A stretch of DNA of 64,000 bases from Apostichopus japonicus. Taxonomy: Eukaryota > Echinodermata > Holothuroidea > Aspidochirotida > Stichopodidae. The notes under the pieces were generated by a model. It was given only the letters and a program-made list of their open reading frames with translations. It ran no database searches and was not told the DNA's origin. Below, in pieces: positions 15,301 to 30,300 of the stretch; within the stretch, counting starts at the first letter, position 1; every line of letters starts with the position of its first letter. The position numbers and the translations under genes were made by a program. The DNA lies in the NCBI RefSeq assembly GCF_037975245.1, contig NC_092568.1:42709631-42773630 (forward strand), in the 5' to 3' direction.

Positions 15301-18300
15301 AATAGCTTCGTAATGTATCATTTTACGTCACTTATATTATATCTTCCTGTATTTACATTGTTGTTATAATAGCTTCGTAATGTATCATTTTACGTCACTT
15401 ATATTATATCTCCCGGTATTTACATTGTTGTTTTAATAGCTTCGTAATGTATCATTTTACGTCACTTATATTATATCTCCCGGTATTAACATTGTTGTTT
15501 TAATAGCTTTGTAATGTATCATTTTACGTCACTTATATTATATCTTCCGGTATTTACATTGTTGTTTTAATAGCTTCGTAATGTATCATTTTACGTCACT
15601 TATATTATATCTCCCGGTATTAACATTGTTGTTTTAATAGCTTCGTAATGTATCATTTTACCTCAATTATATTATATCTTCCTGTATTTACATTGTTGTT
15701 ATAATAGCTTCGTAATGTATAATTTTACGTCACTTATATTATATCTTCCGGTATTTACATTGTTGTTATCATAGCTTCGTAATGTATCATTTTACGTCAC
15801 TTATAGTACATCGTCAGGTATTTACATTGTTGTTTTAATAGCTTCGTAATGTATCATTTTACGTCACTTATATTATATCTTGCGGTATTTACATTGTTGT
15901 TTTAATAGCTTCGTAATGTATCATTTTACGTCACTTATATTATATCTCCCGGTATTTACATTGTTGTTTTAATAGCTTCGTAATGTATCATTTTACCTCA
16001 TTTATATTATATCTTCCTGTATTTACATTGTTGTTATAATAGCTTCGTAATGTATCATTTTACGTCACTTATATTATATCTTCCTGTATTTACATTGTTG
16101 TTATAGCTTCGTAATGTATCATTTTACGTCACTTATATTATATCTTCCTGTATTTACATTGTTTTAATAGCTTCGTAATGTATCATTTTACGTCACTTAT
16201 ATTATATCTTCCTGTATTTACATTGTTGTTTTAATAGCTTCGTAATGTATCATTTTACCTCAATTATATTATATCTTCCTGTATTTACATTGTTGTTTTA
16301 ATAGCTTCGTAATGTATCATTTTACGTCACTTATATTATATCTTCCTGTATTTACATTGTTGTTATAATAGCTTCGTAATGTATCATTTTACGTCACTTA
16401 TATTATATCTCCCGGTATTTACATTGTTGTTTTAATAGCTTCGTAATGTATCATTTTACGTCACTTATATTATATCTCCCGGTATTAACATTGTTGTTTT
16501 AATAGCTTCGTAATGTATCATTTTACCTCAATTATATTATATCTTCCTGTATTTACATTGTTGTTATAATAGCTTCGTAATGTATAATTTTACGTCACTT
16601 ATATTATATCTTCCGGTATTTACATTGTTGTTATCATAGCTTTGTAATGTATCATTTTACGTCACTTATATTATATCTTCCGGTATTTACATTGTTTTAA
16701 TAGCTTTGTAATGTATCATTTTACGTCACTTATATTATATCTTCCTGTATTTACATTGTTGTTTTAATAGCTTCGTAATGTATCATTTTACGTCACTTAT
16801 ATTATATCTTCCTGTATTTACATTGTTTTAATAGCTTCGTAATGTATCATTTTACGTCACTTATATTATATCTTCCTGTATTTACATTGTTGTTTTAATA
16901 GCTTCGTAATGTATCATTTTACGTCACTTATATTATATCTTCCTGTATTTACATTGTTGTTTTAATAGCTTCGTAATGTATCATTTTACGTCACTTATAG
17001 TACATCGTCAGGTATTTACATTGTTGTTTTAATAGCTTCGTAATGTATCATTTTACGTCACTTATATTATATCTTCCGGTATTTACATTGTTGTTTTAAT
17101 AGCTTCGTAATGTATAATTTTACGTCACTTATATTATATCTCCCGGTATTTACATTGTTGTTTTAATAGCTTCGTAATGTATCATTTTACCTCATTTATA
17201 TTATATCTTCCTGTATTTACATTGTTGTTATAATAGCTTCGTAATGTATCATTTTACGTCACTTATATTATATCTTCCTGTATTTACATTGTTGTTATAG
17301 CTTCGTAATGTATCATTTTACGTCACTTATATTATATCTTCCTGTATTTACATTGTTTTAATAGCTTCGTAATGTATCATTTTACGTCACTTATATTATA
17401 TCTTCCTGTATTTACATTGTTGTTTTAATAGCTTCGTAATGTATCATTTTACCTCAATTATATTATATCTTCCTGTATTTACATTGTTGTTTTAATAGCT
17501 TCGTAATGTATCATTTTACGTCACTTATATTATATCTTCCTGTATTTACATTGTTGTTATAATAGCTTCGTAATGTATCATTTCACCTAACTTAAATTAT
17601 GTCTTCCGGTCTATATGTTGTTGTTATAATAGATTCGTAATATTTTATTATTGACTGAATTTTGTTCATTTCCTCCACTTTCACCTTGCTTTCATGGCAT
17701 GAGTGCAAAATAAAAAGGGGTACACCCGCCAAACGCCTCCTGGCTCGTTACTTAGAGACACACACAGTGACAACCCTTAAATTGATACAATTTTATTTCA
17801 TAAGTGAAATTGGGATTACATAGCAGGGAGTCGAGACATGACTTTTCCAAAATAACGCAATTTCAAAAGTTAAGTTGTTCTATTGCAATAATATAGGCAC
17901 TCCATGCAATGATTGAAGTCAGGGGTATTGCCTAAAGTATTGGATTTGAGTGAGGGGATTGCTAGATCAGTACAATACTTACACAGAATGATTGAAGTCA
18001 GGGGTATTGCTTAAAGTATTGGATTTGAGTGAGGGGGTTGCTAGATCAGTACAATACTTACACAGAATGATTGAAGTCAGGGGTATTGCTTAAAGTATTG
18101 GATTTGAGTGAGGGGGTTGCTAGATCAGTACAATACTTACACAGAATGATTGAAGTCAGGGGTATTGCCTAAAGTATTGGATATGAGTGAGGGGTTGCTA
18201 GATCAGTACAATACTTACACAGAATGATTGAAGTCAGGGGTATTGCTTAAAGTATTGGATTTGAGTGAGGGGGTTGCTAGATCAGTACAATACTTACAGA

Positions 18301-21300
18301 GTATCTTCCATCGTAAAGACTTGAGTAAACCATGGAATGGTAGTCTATCTTTGTATTCAGCTGTTACCTACAAATGATTAAACATCTCAAGTCAATCTCA
18401 GGATATCTGACTTGACAACAAACATAAATATTTAGAAACATTTACTTCTGATAGTTTGACAATGTTGTCTGCAACCAAATTGACAGTCATATAAATATGA
18501 TAATAGGTTCATTAGAGATAACACTATAGTAAGTTATACCAAGTTTTCACAAAGATGATTCAATATGCTCTAACATGACATTGCTAAACCATGTTATGTC
18601 AGAAGGTTCTAAGATTGGTAGACAGTAAACTATATCTGATCACCATGTGTCTATAACACCAATTGAGAATAAACTAATCGTATTATGACAGTTGTTAGAG
18701 ATCTCCTCTCTGTCAATCCTACCAATGATATAAAGGTCATTGCCTGCCTAGATAATTGGTAAGCTAAACTTGATGAATCATAGCTACACAGTAACCTATA
18801 CAAAGCTTTTTAACAGTATAAGGTTATGGTATTGCAAATGTTACACATGTTGCTGTCTGCCCACAAACTGACAGTCATAGGGAGAAAATACACTTCAAGT
18901 ACATTGCAGGAAAGAAAAGAGCCTTGTCACCAAATATAAAATCATGAGTGTTTAGTTCCACATACCTTGTAATCATCTGAAGTCTGTTGACTGACTTCAG
19001 CCACTGATGGGGAACTGATTCTCTTGTAAACCTGTAAATGTCCTAATAACTCCAGTTGCTGGGGAAATAGAATATATATCTATACAATCAAGATGTGTCA
19101 GGCAGTGAACTTAACAGACCTGCTTTCCTGTTTTGCATTTAAATGTTGCTGATCTCACATTTGAGTTATTTGTGTTAAAAAAGCAAGTGTTTGATCATTT
19201 CTGCCTTGGTATGATATGATCACAACACTAGATCTTTAATAGTAGTTACTTTATAAATGAAGTCCCTGCCCTGGTATGATATGATCACAACACTAGACCC
19301 TTAGTAGTTACTTTATGAATGAAGTCCCTGCCCTGGTATGATATGATCACAACACTAGGCCATTAGTAGTTACTTTATAAATGAAGTCCCTGCCCTGGTA
19401 TGATATGATCACAACACTAGATCTTTAATAGTAGTTACTTTATAAATGAAGTCCCTGCCCTGGTATGATATGATCACAACACTAGACCATTAGTAGTTAC
19501 TTTATAAATGAAGTCCCTGCCCTGGTATGATATGATCACAACACTAGATCTTTAATAGTAGTTACTTTATAAATGAAGTCCCTGCCCTGGTATGATATGA
19601 TCACAACACTAGACCATTAGTAGTTACTTTATAAATGAAGTCCCTGCCCTGGTATGATATGATCACAACACTAGACCATTAGTAGTTACTTTATGAATGA
19701 AGTCCCTGCCCTGGTATGATATGATCACAACACTAGACCATTAGTAGTTACTTTATGAATGAAGTCCCTGCCCTGGTATGATATGATCACAACACTAGAC
19801 CATTAGTAGTTACTTTATGAATGAAGTCCCTGCCCTGGTATGATATGATCACAACACTACACCCTTAGTAGTTACTTTATGAATGAAGTCCCTGCCCTGG
19901 TATGATATGATCACAACACTAGACCATTAGTATTTACTTTATTAATGGAGTCCCTGCCCTCAGTGCCAGAGTAATTCTTAAGCATCTTCAGGATGAAACC
20001 AATCCTCTCATAGTCGTAACTGTCAACCTGAAAATTAAAAAGCAAACACTGTTGAAATATAAAATACAGTGAAAAAAAGAAAAAAAGTGCAGTACATGCT
20101 ATTACTATTTGTTCTCAGAACCTTCAGTCTTACATTTAGAAATGATATTTAATTAAGATTGATTTTGTAAATTGGAGAACACTAACATTGTAAACTTATC
20201 TGCCTGATCTGATTGCCCCCCCCCCTCCCATCTTTTTTCATTTTCTTACATTGCTACTCACCTCCTCCACCTGATCTGATTGCCCCCCCCTTCCATCTTT
20301 TTTTATTTTCTTACATTGCTACTCACCTCCTCCACCTGATCTGATTGCCCCCCCCTCCCATCTTTTTTTATTTTCTTACATTGCTACTCACCTCCTCCAC
20401 CTGATCTGATTGCCCCCCCTCCCATCTTTTATTTTCTTACATTGCTACTCACCTCCTCCACCTGATCTGATTGCCCCCCCTTCCATCTTTTTTCATTTTC
20501 TTACATTGCTACTCACCTCCTCCACCTGATCTGATTGCCCCCCCCCCTCCCATCTTTTTTCATTTTCTTACATTGCTACTCACCTCCTCCACCTGATCTG
20601 ATTGCCCACCTCCCATCTTTTTTTATTTTCTTACATTGCTACTCACCTCCTCCACCTGATCTGATTGCCCCCCCCCTCCCATCTTTTTTTATTTTCTTAC
20701 ATTGCTACTCACCTCCTCCACCTGATCTGATTGCCCCCCTCCCATCTTTTTTTATTTTCTTACATTGCTACTCACCTCCTCCACCTGATCTGATTGCCCC
20801 CCCCTTCCATCTTTTTTCATTTTCTTACATTGCTACTCACCTCCTCCACCTGATCTGATTGCCCGCCCTCCCATCTTTTTTTATTTTCTTACATTGCTAC
20901 TCACCTCCTCCACCTGATCTGATTGCCCCCCCCCTCCCATCTTTTTTCATTTTCTTACATTGCTACTCACCTCCTCCACCTGATCTGATTGCCCCCCCTC
21001 CCATCTTTTATTTTCTTACATTGCTACTCACCTCCTCCACCTGATCTGATTGCCCCCCCCCTTCCATCTTTTTTCATTTTCTTACATTGCTACTCACCTC
21101 CTCCACCTGATCTGATTGCCCCCCCCCCTCCCATCTTTTTTCATTTTCTTACATTGCTACTCACCTCCTCCACCTGATCTGATTGCCCCCCTCCCATCTT
21201 TTTTTATTTTCTTACATTGCTACTCACCTCCTCCACCTGATCTGATTGCCCCCCTCCCATCTTTTTTTATTTTCTTACATTGCTACTCACCTCCTCCACC

Positions 21301-24300
21301 TGATCTGATTGCCCCACCCTCCCATCTTTTTTTATTTTCTTACATTGCTACTCACCTCCTCCACCTGATCTGATTGCCCCCACCTCCCATCTTTTTTTAT
21401 TTTCTTACATTGCTACTCACCTCCTCCACCTGATCTGATTGCCCGCTCTCCCATCTTTTTTCATTTTCTTACATTGCTACTCACCTCCTCCACCTGATCT
21501 GATTGCCCCCCTCCCATCCTTTTTTATTTTCTTACATTGCTACTCACCTCCTCCACCTGATCTGATTGCCCCCCACCTTCCATCTTTTTTTATTTTCTTA
21601 CATTGCTACTCACCTCCTCCACCTGATCTGATTGCCCCCCTCCCATCTTTTTTTATTTTCTTACATTGCTACTCACCTCCTCCACCTGATCTGATTGCCC
21701 GCCCTCCCATCTTTTTTTATTTTCTTACATTGCTACTCACCTCCTCCACCTGATCTGATTGCCCCCCTCCCATCTTTTTTTATTTTCTTACATTGCTACT
21801 CACCTCCTCCACCTGATCTGATTGCCCCCCCCCCCCACCTCCCATCTTTTTTTATTTTCTTACATTGCTACTCACCTCCTCCACCTGATCTGATTGCCCC
21901 CCCCCCCCTTCCATCTTTTTTTATTTTCTTACATTGCTACTCACCTCCTCCACCTGATCTGATTGCCCTCCCATCTTTTTTTATTTTCTTACATTGCTAC
22001 TCACCTCCTCCACCTGATCTGATTGCCCCCCACCTTCCATCTTTTTTTATTTTCTTACATTGCTACTCACCTCCTCCACCTGATCTGATTGCCCCCCCAC
22101 CTCCCATCTTTTTTTATTTTCTTACATTGCTACTCACCTCCTCCACCTGATCTGATTGCCCCCCTCCCATCTTTTGTTATTTTCTTACATTGCTACTCAC
22201 CTCCTCCACCTGATATGATTGCCCCCCACCTTCCATCTTTTTTTATTTTCTTACATTGCTACTCACCTCCTCCACCTGATCTGATTGCCCTCCCATCTTT
22301 TTTTATTTTCTTACATTGCTACTCACCTCCTCCACCTGATATGATTGCCCCCCACCTTCCATCTTTTTTTATTTTCTTACATTGCTACTCACCTCCTCCA
22401 CCTGATATGATTGCCCCCCACCTTCCATCTTTTTTAATTTTCTTACATTGATGCTCACCTCCTCCACCTGATCTGATTGCCCCCCCCCCCTTTCCATCTT
22501 TTTTTATTTTCTTACATTGCTACTCACCTCCTCCACCTGATCTGATTGCCCCCCCCCCTTCCATCTTTTTTTATTTTCTTACATTGCTACTCACCTCCTC
22601 CACCTGATCTGATTGCCCCCCCCCTTCCATCTTTTTTTATTTTCTTACATTGCTACTCACCTCCTCCACCTGATCTGATTGCCCCCCCCCCTTCCATCTT
22701 TTTTTATTTTCTTACATTGCTGCTCACCTCCTCCACCTGATCTGATTGCCCCCCCCCCCCTTTCCATCTTTTTTTATTTTCTTACATTGCTACTCACCTC
22801 CTCCACCTGATCTGATTGCCCCCCCCCCTTCCATCTTTTTTTATTTTCTTACATTGCTGCTCACCTCCTCCACCTGATCTGATTGCCCCCCCCCCCCCTT
22901 TCCATCTTTTTTTATTTTCTTACATTGCTACTCACCTCCTCCACCTGATCTGATTGCCCCCCTCCCATCTTTTTTTATTTTCTTACATTGCTACTCACCT
23001 CCTCCACCTGATCTGATTGCCCCACCCTCCCATCTTTTTTTATTTTCTTACATTGCTACTCACCTCCTCCACCTGATCTGATTGCCCCCACCTCCCATCT
23101 TTTTTCATTTTCTTACATTGCTACTCACCTCCTCCACCTGATCTGATTGCCCGCTCTCCCATCTTTTTTCATTTTCTTACATTGCTACTCACCTCCTCCA
23201 CCTGATCTGATTGCCCCCCCTCCCATCCTTTTTTATTTTCTTACATTGCTACTCACCTCCTCCACCTGATCTGATTGCCCCCCACCTTCCATCTTTTTTT
23301 ATTTTCTTACATTGCTACTCACCTCCTCCACCTGATCTGATTGCCCCCCTCCCATCTTTTTTTATTTTCTTACATTGCTGCTCACCTCCTCCACCTGATC
23401 TGATTGCCCCCCTCCCATTTTTTTTTTATTTTCTTACATTGCTACTCACCTCCTCCACCTGATCTGATTGCCCGCCCTCCCATCTTTTTTTATTTTCTTA
23501 CATTGCTACTCACCTCCTCCACCTGATCTGATTGCCCCCCTCCCATCTTTTTTTATTTTCTTACATTGCTACTCACCTCCTCCACCTGATCTGATTGCCC
23601 CCCCCCCCACCTCCCATCTTTTTTTATTTTCTTACATTGCTACTCACCTCCTCCACCTGATCTGATTGCCCCCCTCCCATCTTTTTTTATTTTCTTACAT
23701 TGCTACTCACCTCCTCCACCTGATCTGATTGCCCTCCCATCTTTTTTTATTTTCTTACATTGCTACTCACCTCCTCCACCTGATCTGATTGCCCCCCACC
23801 TTCCATCTTTTTTTATTTTCTTACATTGCTACTCACCTCCTCCACCTGATCTGATTGCCCCCCCACCTCCCATCTTTTTTTATTTTCTTACATTGCTACT
23901 CACCTCCTCCACCTGATCTGATTGCCCCCCTCCCATCTTTTTTTATTTTCTTACATTGCTACTCACCTCCTCCACCTGATATGATTGCCCCCCCCCCCCT
24001 TCCATCTTTTTTTATTTTCTTACATTGCTACTCACCTCCTCCACCTGATCTGATTGCCCCCCCACCTCCCATCTTTTTTTATTTTCTTACATTGCTACTC
24101 ACCTCCTCCACCTGATCTGATTGCCCCCCTCCCATCTTTTTTTATTTTCTTACATTGCTACTCACCTCCTCCACCTGATATGATTGCCCCCCCCCCCACC
24201 TTCCATCTTTTTTTATTTTCTTACATTGCTACTCACCTCCTCCACCTGATCTGATTGCCCTCCCATCTTTTTTTATTTTCTTACATTGCTACTCACCTCC

Positions 24301-27300
24301 TCCACCTGATATGATTGCCCCCCACCTTCCATCTTTTTTTATTTTCTTACATTGCTACTCACCTCCTCCACCTGATATGATTGCCCCCCACCTTCCATCT
24401 TTTTTTATTTTCTTACATTGCTGCTCACCTCCTCCACCTGATCTGATTGCCCCCCCCCCCTTTCCATCTTTTTTTATTTTCTTACATTGCTACTCACCTC
24501 CTCCACCTGATCTGATTGCCCCCCCCCCCTTCCATCTTTTTTTATTTTCTTACATTGCTACTCACCTCCTCCACCTGATCTGATTGCCCCCCCCCCTTCC
24601 ATCTTTTTTTATTTTCTTACATTGCTACTCACCTCCTCCACCTGATCTGATTGCCCCCCCCCTTCCATCTTTTTTTATTTTCTTACATTGCTGCTCACCT
24701 CCTCCACCTGATCTGATTGCCCCCCCCCTTTCCATCTTTTTTTATTTTCTTACATTGCTACTCACCTCCTCCACCTGATCTGATTGCCCCCCCCCCCCTT
24801 CCATCTTTTTTTATTTTCTTACATTGCTACTCACCTCCTCCACCTGATATGATTGCCCCCCACCTTCCATCTTTTTTTATTTTCTTACATTGCTACTCAC
24901 CTCCTCCAGGATGTCATTTAGGTTTGTTACCAGCAGCCTTTTATCTTGGATCTTTCTGGAAGCTTCCTCCAGTTTACAAACATCCAGGTAAAATGTTATA
25001 TCTGTTCTTTGTTTATGCTGACCAGAGTTTGGAAGTAAACACTGCTTCAAGTACATCAACATAGCTCCATCTCCACTCAGGTTAAAGTCTCTGCAAGAAG
25101 AAAATCAATCATTTAGTTGGTTTAGCAACAATACAGGTCAAATCCCTTCTGTATACACAGAAATTGTCAAATAAATAAGGACAAATCACAAACTTTTCAG
25201 TACTACCTGGAACTAAACCAATCATAAACTTTTCACTACTACCTGGAACTAAACCAATCATAAACTTTTCACTACTACTTGGAACTAAACCAATCATAAA
25301 CTTTTCACTACTACCTGGAACTAAACCAATCGTAAACTTTTCACTACTACTTGGAACTAAACCAATCATAAAATTTTCACTACTACTTGGAACTAAACCA
25401 AACATAAAGTTTTCACTTCTACTTGGAACTAAACCAATCATAAACTTTTCACTACTACCTGGTACTAAACCAATCATAAACTTTTCACTACTACCTGGAA
25501 CTAAACCAATCATAAACTTTTCACTACTACCTGGTACTAAACCAATCATAAACTTTTCACTACTACCTGGAACTAAACCAATCATAAACTTTTCACTACT
25601 ACTTGGAACTAAACCAATCATAAACTTTTCACTACTACTTGGAACTAAACCAATCATAAACTTTTCACTACTACCTGGAACTAAACCAATCATAAACTTT
25701 TCACTACTACCTGGAACAAAACCAATCATAAACTTTTCACTACTACTTGGTACTAAACCAATCATAAACTTTTCACTACTACCTGGAACTAAACCAATCA
25801 TAAACTTTTCACTACTACTTGGAACTAAACCAATCATAAACTTTTTATGTATTCAAGGTTATTTAATTGTGTAGGGACCTCTATATTATCAGTTGTATGC
25901 AAGTAGTTATCCAGCTACCGCCTTACTATTCCATATCACATGTGTATCATTCAGCCATGTACCACTTTCATGTAACTTGTAAGAGATAATATAGTTATAC
26001 ACACCAGTTGTTTACATTTTAAACAGTGCTTTTATGTTTATTATTGATGGCTACTATTACAGCTTATACAAGGCAAGGTTAAGGATTCAGCAGGAACTAC
26101 CTGATAGTGTTAGAAGTGTATACTGTTAGGGGTTTGGTTTTGTGTACGGATCGAGTACTGGTCTGACTCGGATTTCTGGCCGTAACAAAGGTACTGTACA
26201 TATTTACTTAGATTTTCCAATGTAACCACAAGATCAAACAATATATATATTCATAGTTTCTTTGTACAACCCTACATGAGGGTTACCGTGCTAATAGAGT
26301 AATCTACAATGAGACATGCTATATTCACCTGCAGAATTCCAGGATCAGTGTGAGCTCTATCTGATGGTTGCATGTGATCATTGGTAAAACTTTTTCAAGT
26401 TCTTCAGCTGCTGGTCGTTGAAATGCATCCTTGAACGAAATCTGCAAAGATAGAAGAAAGTAATAGCACAACATATTCAGTATATAAATTAACAGCAATT
26501 GCCAAAGTTACCTTTAGACTGCTATGCTGCCCTCAAAAATTACCTGCTTGCCCTTTCTGCTGCCCCTTCTCAGCATCTATGGCTTCTTTACAGCTTTAAC
26601 TTAATTAAACACACTCTATTAAGTATTTTCATGTATAATTCTCCAAAATATTCAAACGTGACAATTTAGTTTTGGTTAACTTGTAGATAATGTGTATATA
26701 ATGAGTGATGGTACATGTATTGAGGTGTATGTAATGAGTGATGGTATATGTATTGAAGTGTATGTAATGAGTGATGGTATATGTATTGAGGTGTATGTAA
26801 TGAGTGATGGTACATGTATTGAGGTGTATGTAATGAGTGATGGTATATGTATTGAGGTGTATGTAATGAGTGATGGTATATGCATTGAGGTGTATGTAAT
26901 GAGTGATGGTATATGCATCGAGGTGTATGTAATGAGTGATGGTATATGTATTGAGGTATATGTAATGAGTGATGGTATATGTATTGAAGTGTATGTAATG
27001 AGTGATGGTATATGTATTGAGGTATATGTAATGAGTGATGGTATATGTATCGAGGTGTATGTAATGAGTGATGGTACATGTATTGAGGTGTATGTAATGA
27101 GTGATGGTATATGTATTGAAGTGTATGTAATGAGTGATGGTATATGTATTGAGGTATATGTAATGAGTGATGGTATATGTATCGAGGTGTATGTAATGAG
27201 TGATGGTACATGTATTGAGGTGTATGTAATGAGTGATGGTATATGTATTGAAGTGTATGTAATGAGTGATGGTATATGTATTGAGGTATATGTAATGAGT

Positions 27301-30300
27301 GATGGTATATGTATTGAAGTGTATGTAATTTGTGATATTTTAATAAGAATATGTACTCCAACTTCTAGACTGCAGGTCAGAGATCAAGCTCCTAGACCAA
27401 AGGTGTAACCTGCTGGCGCCATGCAGTAAGGCACACTTTTTGTGGCCTGTGTGTTTTTCAAAACCCTTATAATGCAACCAGTACACCGCACACAAAGTAA
27501 GGAATTAAACAGCAGAAGGACAATGGGCATGTGGAAGTCTTTGATCATTGCATGTATTACTCCCACTTACTATAGTATAAATACACTTAAGTGTTGTGAC
27601 CAGCTGATTGGGGGCCTACTATATCCATTTCATGTATTACTCCCATTTCACTGTAGTATAAACACACTTAAATGTTGTGACCAGCTGATTGGGGGCCTAC
27701 TATATCCATTTCATGTATGACTCCCATTTACTGCAGCATAAACACACTTAAGTGTTGTGACCAGCTGATTGGGGGCCTACTATATCCATTTCATGTATTA
27801 CTCCCATTTACTGCAGCATAAACACACTTAAGTGTTGTGACCAGCTGATTGGGGGCCTACTATATCCATTTCATGTATTACTCCCATTTACTACAGCATA
27901 AACACACTTAAGTGTTGTGACCAGCTGATTGGGGGCCTACTATATCCATTTCATGTATTACTCCCATTTACTACAGCATAAACACACTTAAGTGTTGTGA
28001 CCAGCTGATTGGGGGCCTACTATATCCATTTCATGTATTACTCCCATTTACTACAGCATAAACACACTTAAGTGTTGTGACCAGCTGATTGGGGGCCTAC
28101 TATATCCATTTCATGTATTACTCCCATTTACTACAGCATAAACACACTTAAGTGTTGTGACCAGCTGATTGGGGGCCTACTATATCCATTTCATGTATTA
28201 CTCCCATTTACTACAGCATAAACACACTTAAATGTTGTGACCAGCTGATTGGGGGCCTACTATATCCATTTCATGTATTACTCCCATTTACTACAGCATA
28301 AACACACTTAAGTGTTGTGACCAGCTGATTGGGGGCCTACTATATCCATTTCATGTATTACTCCCATTTACTATAGCATAAACACACTTAAATGTTGTGA
28401 CCAGCTGATTGGGGGCCTACTATATCCATTTCATGTATTACTCCCATTTACTATAGCATAAACACACTTAAATGTTGTGACCAGCTGATTGGGGGCCTAC
28501 TATATCCATTTCATGTATTACTCCCATTTACTATAGCATAAACACACTTAAATGTTGTGACCAGCTGATTGGGGGCCTACTATATCCATTTCATGTATTA
28601 CTCCCATTTACTATAGCATAAACACACTTAAATGTTGTGACCAGCTGATTGGGGGCCTACTATATCCATTTCATGTATTACTCCCATTTACTATAGCATA
28701 AACACACTTAAATGTTGTGACCAGCTGATTGGGGGCCTACTATATCCATTTCATGTATTACTCCCATTTACTATAGCATAAACACACTTAAATGTTGTGA
28801 CCAGCTGATTGGGGGCCTACTATATCCATTTCATGTATTACTCCCATTTACTATACCATAAACACACTTAAATGTTGTGACCAGCTGATTGGGGGCCTAC
28901 TATATCCATTTCATGTATTACTCCCATTTACTATACCATAAACACACTTAAATGTTGTGACCAGCTGATTGGGGGCCTACTATATCCATTTCATGTATTA
29001 CTCCCATTTACTATACCATAAACACACTTAAATGTTGTGACCAGCTGATTGGGGGCCTACTATATCCATTTCATGTATTACTCCCATTTACTATACCATA
29101 AACACACTAAAATGTTGTGACCAGCTGATTGGGGGCCTACTATATCCATTTCATGTATTACTCCCATTTACTATACCATAAACACACTTAAATGTTGTGA
29201 CCAGCTGATTGGGGGCCTACTATATCCATTTCATGTATTACTCCCATTTACTATAGTATAAACACACTTAAATGTTGTGACCAGCTGATTGGGGGCCTGC
29301 TATATCCATTTCATGTATTACTCCCATTAACTATAGTATAAACACACTTAAGTGTTGTGACCAGCTGATTGGGGGCCTCCTATATCCATTTCATGTATTA
29401 CTCCCATTTACTGTAGTATAAACACACTTAAGTGTTGTGACCAGCTGATTGGGGGCCTACTATATCCATTTCATGTATTACTCCCATTTACTGTAGTATA
29501 AACACACTTAAGTGTTGTGACCAGCTGATTGGGGGCCTACTATATCCATTTCATGTATTACTCCCATTTCACTGTAGTATAAACACACTTAAGTGTTGTG
29601 ACCAGCTGATTGGGGGCCTACTATATCCATTTCATGTATTACTCCCATTTCACGGTAGTATAAACACACTTAAGTGTTGTGACCAGCTGATTGGGGGCCT
29701 ACTATGTCCATTTCATGTATTAATCCCATTTACTGTAGGATAAACACACTTAAGTGTTGTGACCAGCTGATTGGGGGCCTACTATGTCCATTTCATGTAT
29801 TACTCCCATTTACTGTAGCATAAACACACTTAAGTGTTGTGACCAGCTGATTGGGGGCCTACTATGTCCATTTCATGTATTACTCCCATTTACTGTAGTA
29901 TAAACACACTTAAGTGTTGTGACCAGCTGATTGGGGGCCTACTATGTCCATTTCATGTATTACTCCCATTTACTGTAGTATAAACACACTTAAGTGTTGT
30001 GACCAGCTGATTGGGGGCCTACTATGTCCATTTCATGTATTACTCCCATTTACTGTAGTATAAACACACCTAAATGTTGTGACCAGCTGATTGGGGGCCT
30101 ACTATGTCCATTTCATGTATTACTCCCATTTTCTGTAGTATAAACACACTTAAATGTTGTGACCAGCTGATTGGGGGCCTGCTATATCCATTTCATGTAT
30201 GACTCCCATTTACTGTAGTCTAAACACACTTAAATGTTGTGACCAGCTGATTGGGGGCCTGCTATATCCATTTCATGTATTACTCCCATTTACTGTAGTA

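Noticed and set aside
20535-25064. Series of proline-rich ORFs on the + strand
   Set aside because: They are the 63-69-bp array translated, restarting where the C-run length changes the frame, and antisense to KNTC1.
25109-25837. 242-residue ORF of 12-residue repeats
   Set aside because: 36-bp intronic repeat, a multiple of three; no promoter or non-repeat coding part.
26666-27408. ORFs of 230-238 residues on both strands
   Set aside because: 33-bp repeat open on both strands, typical of a stop-free unit rather than a gene.
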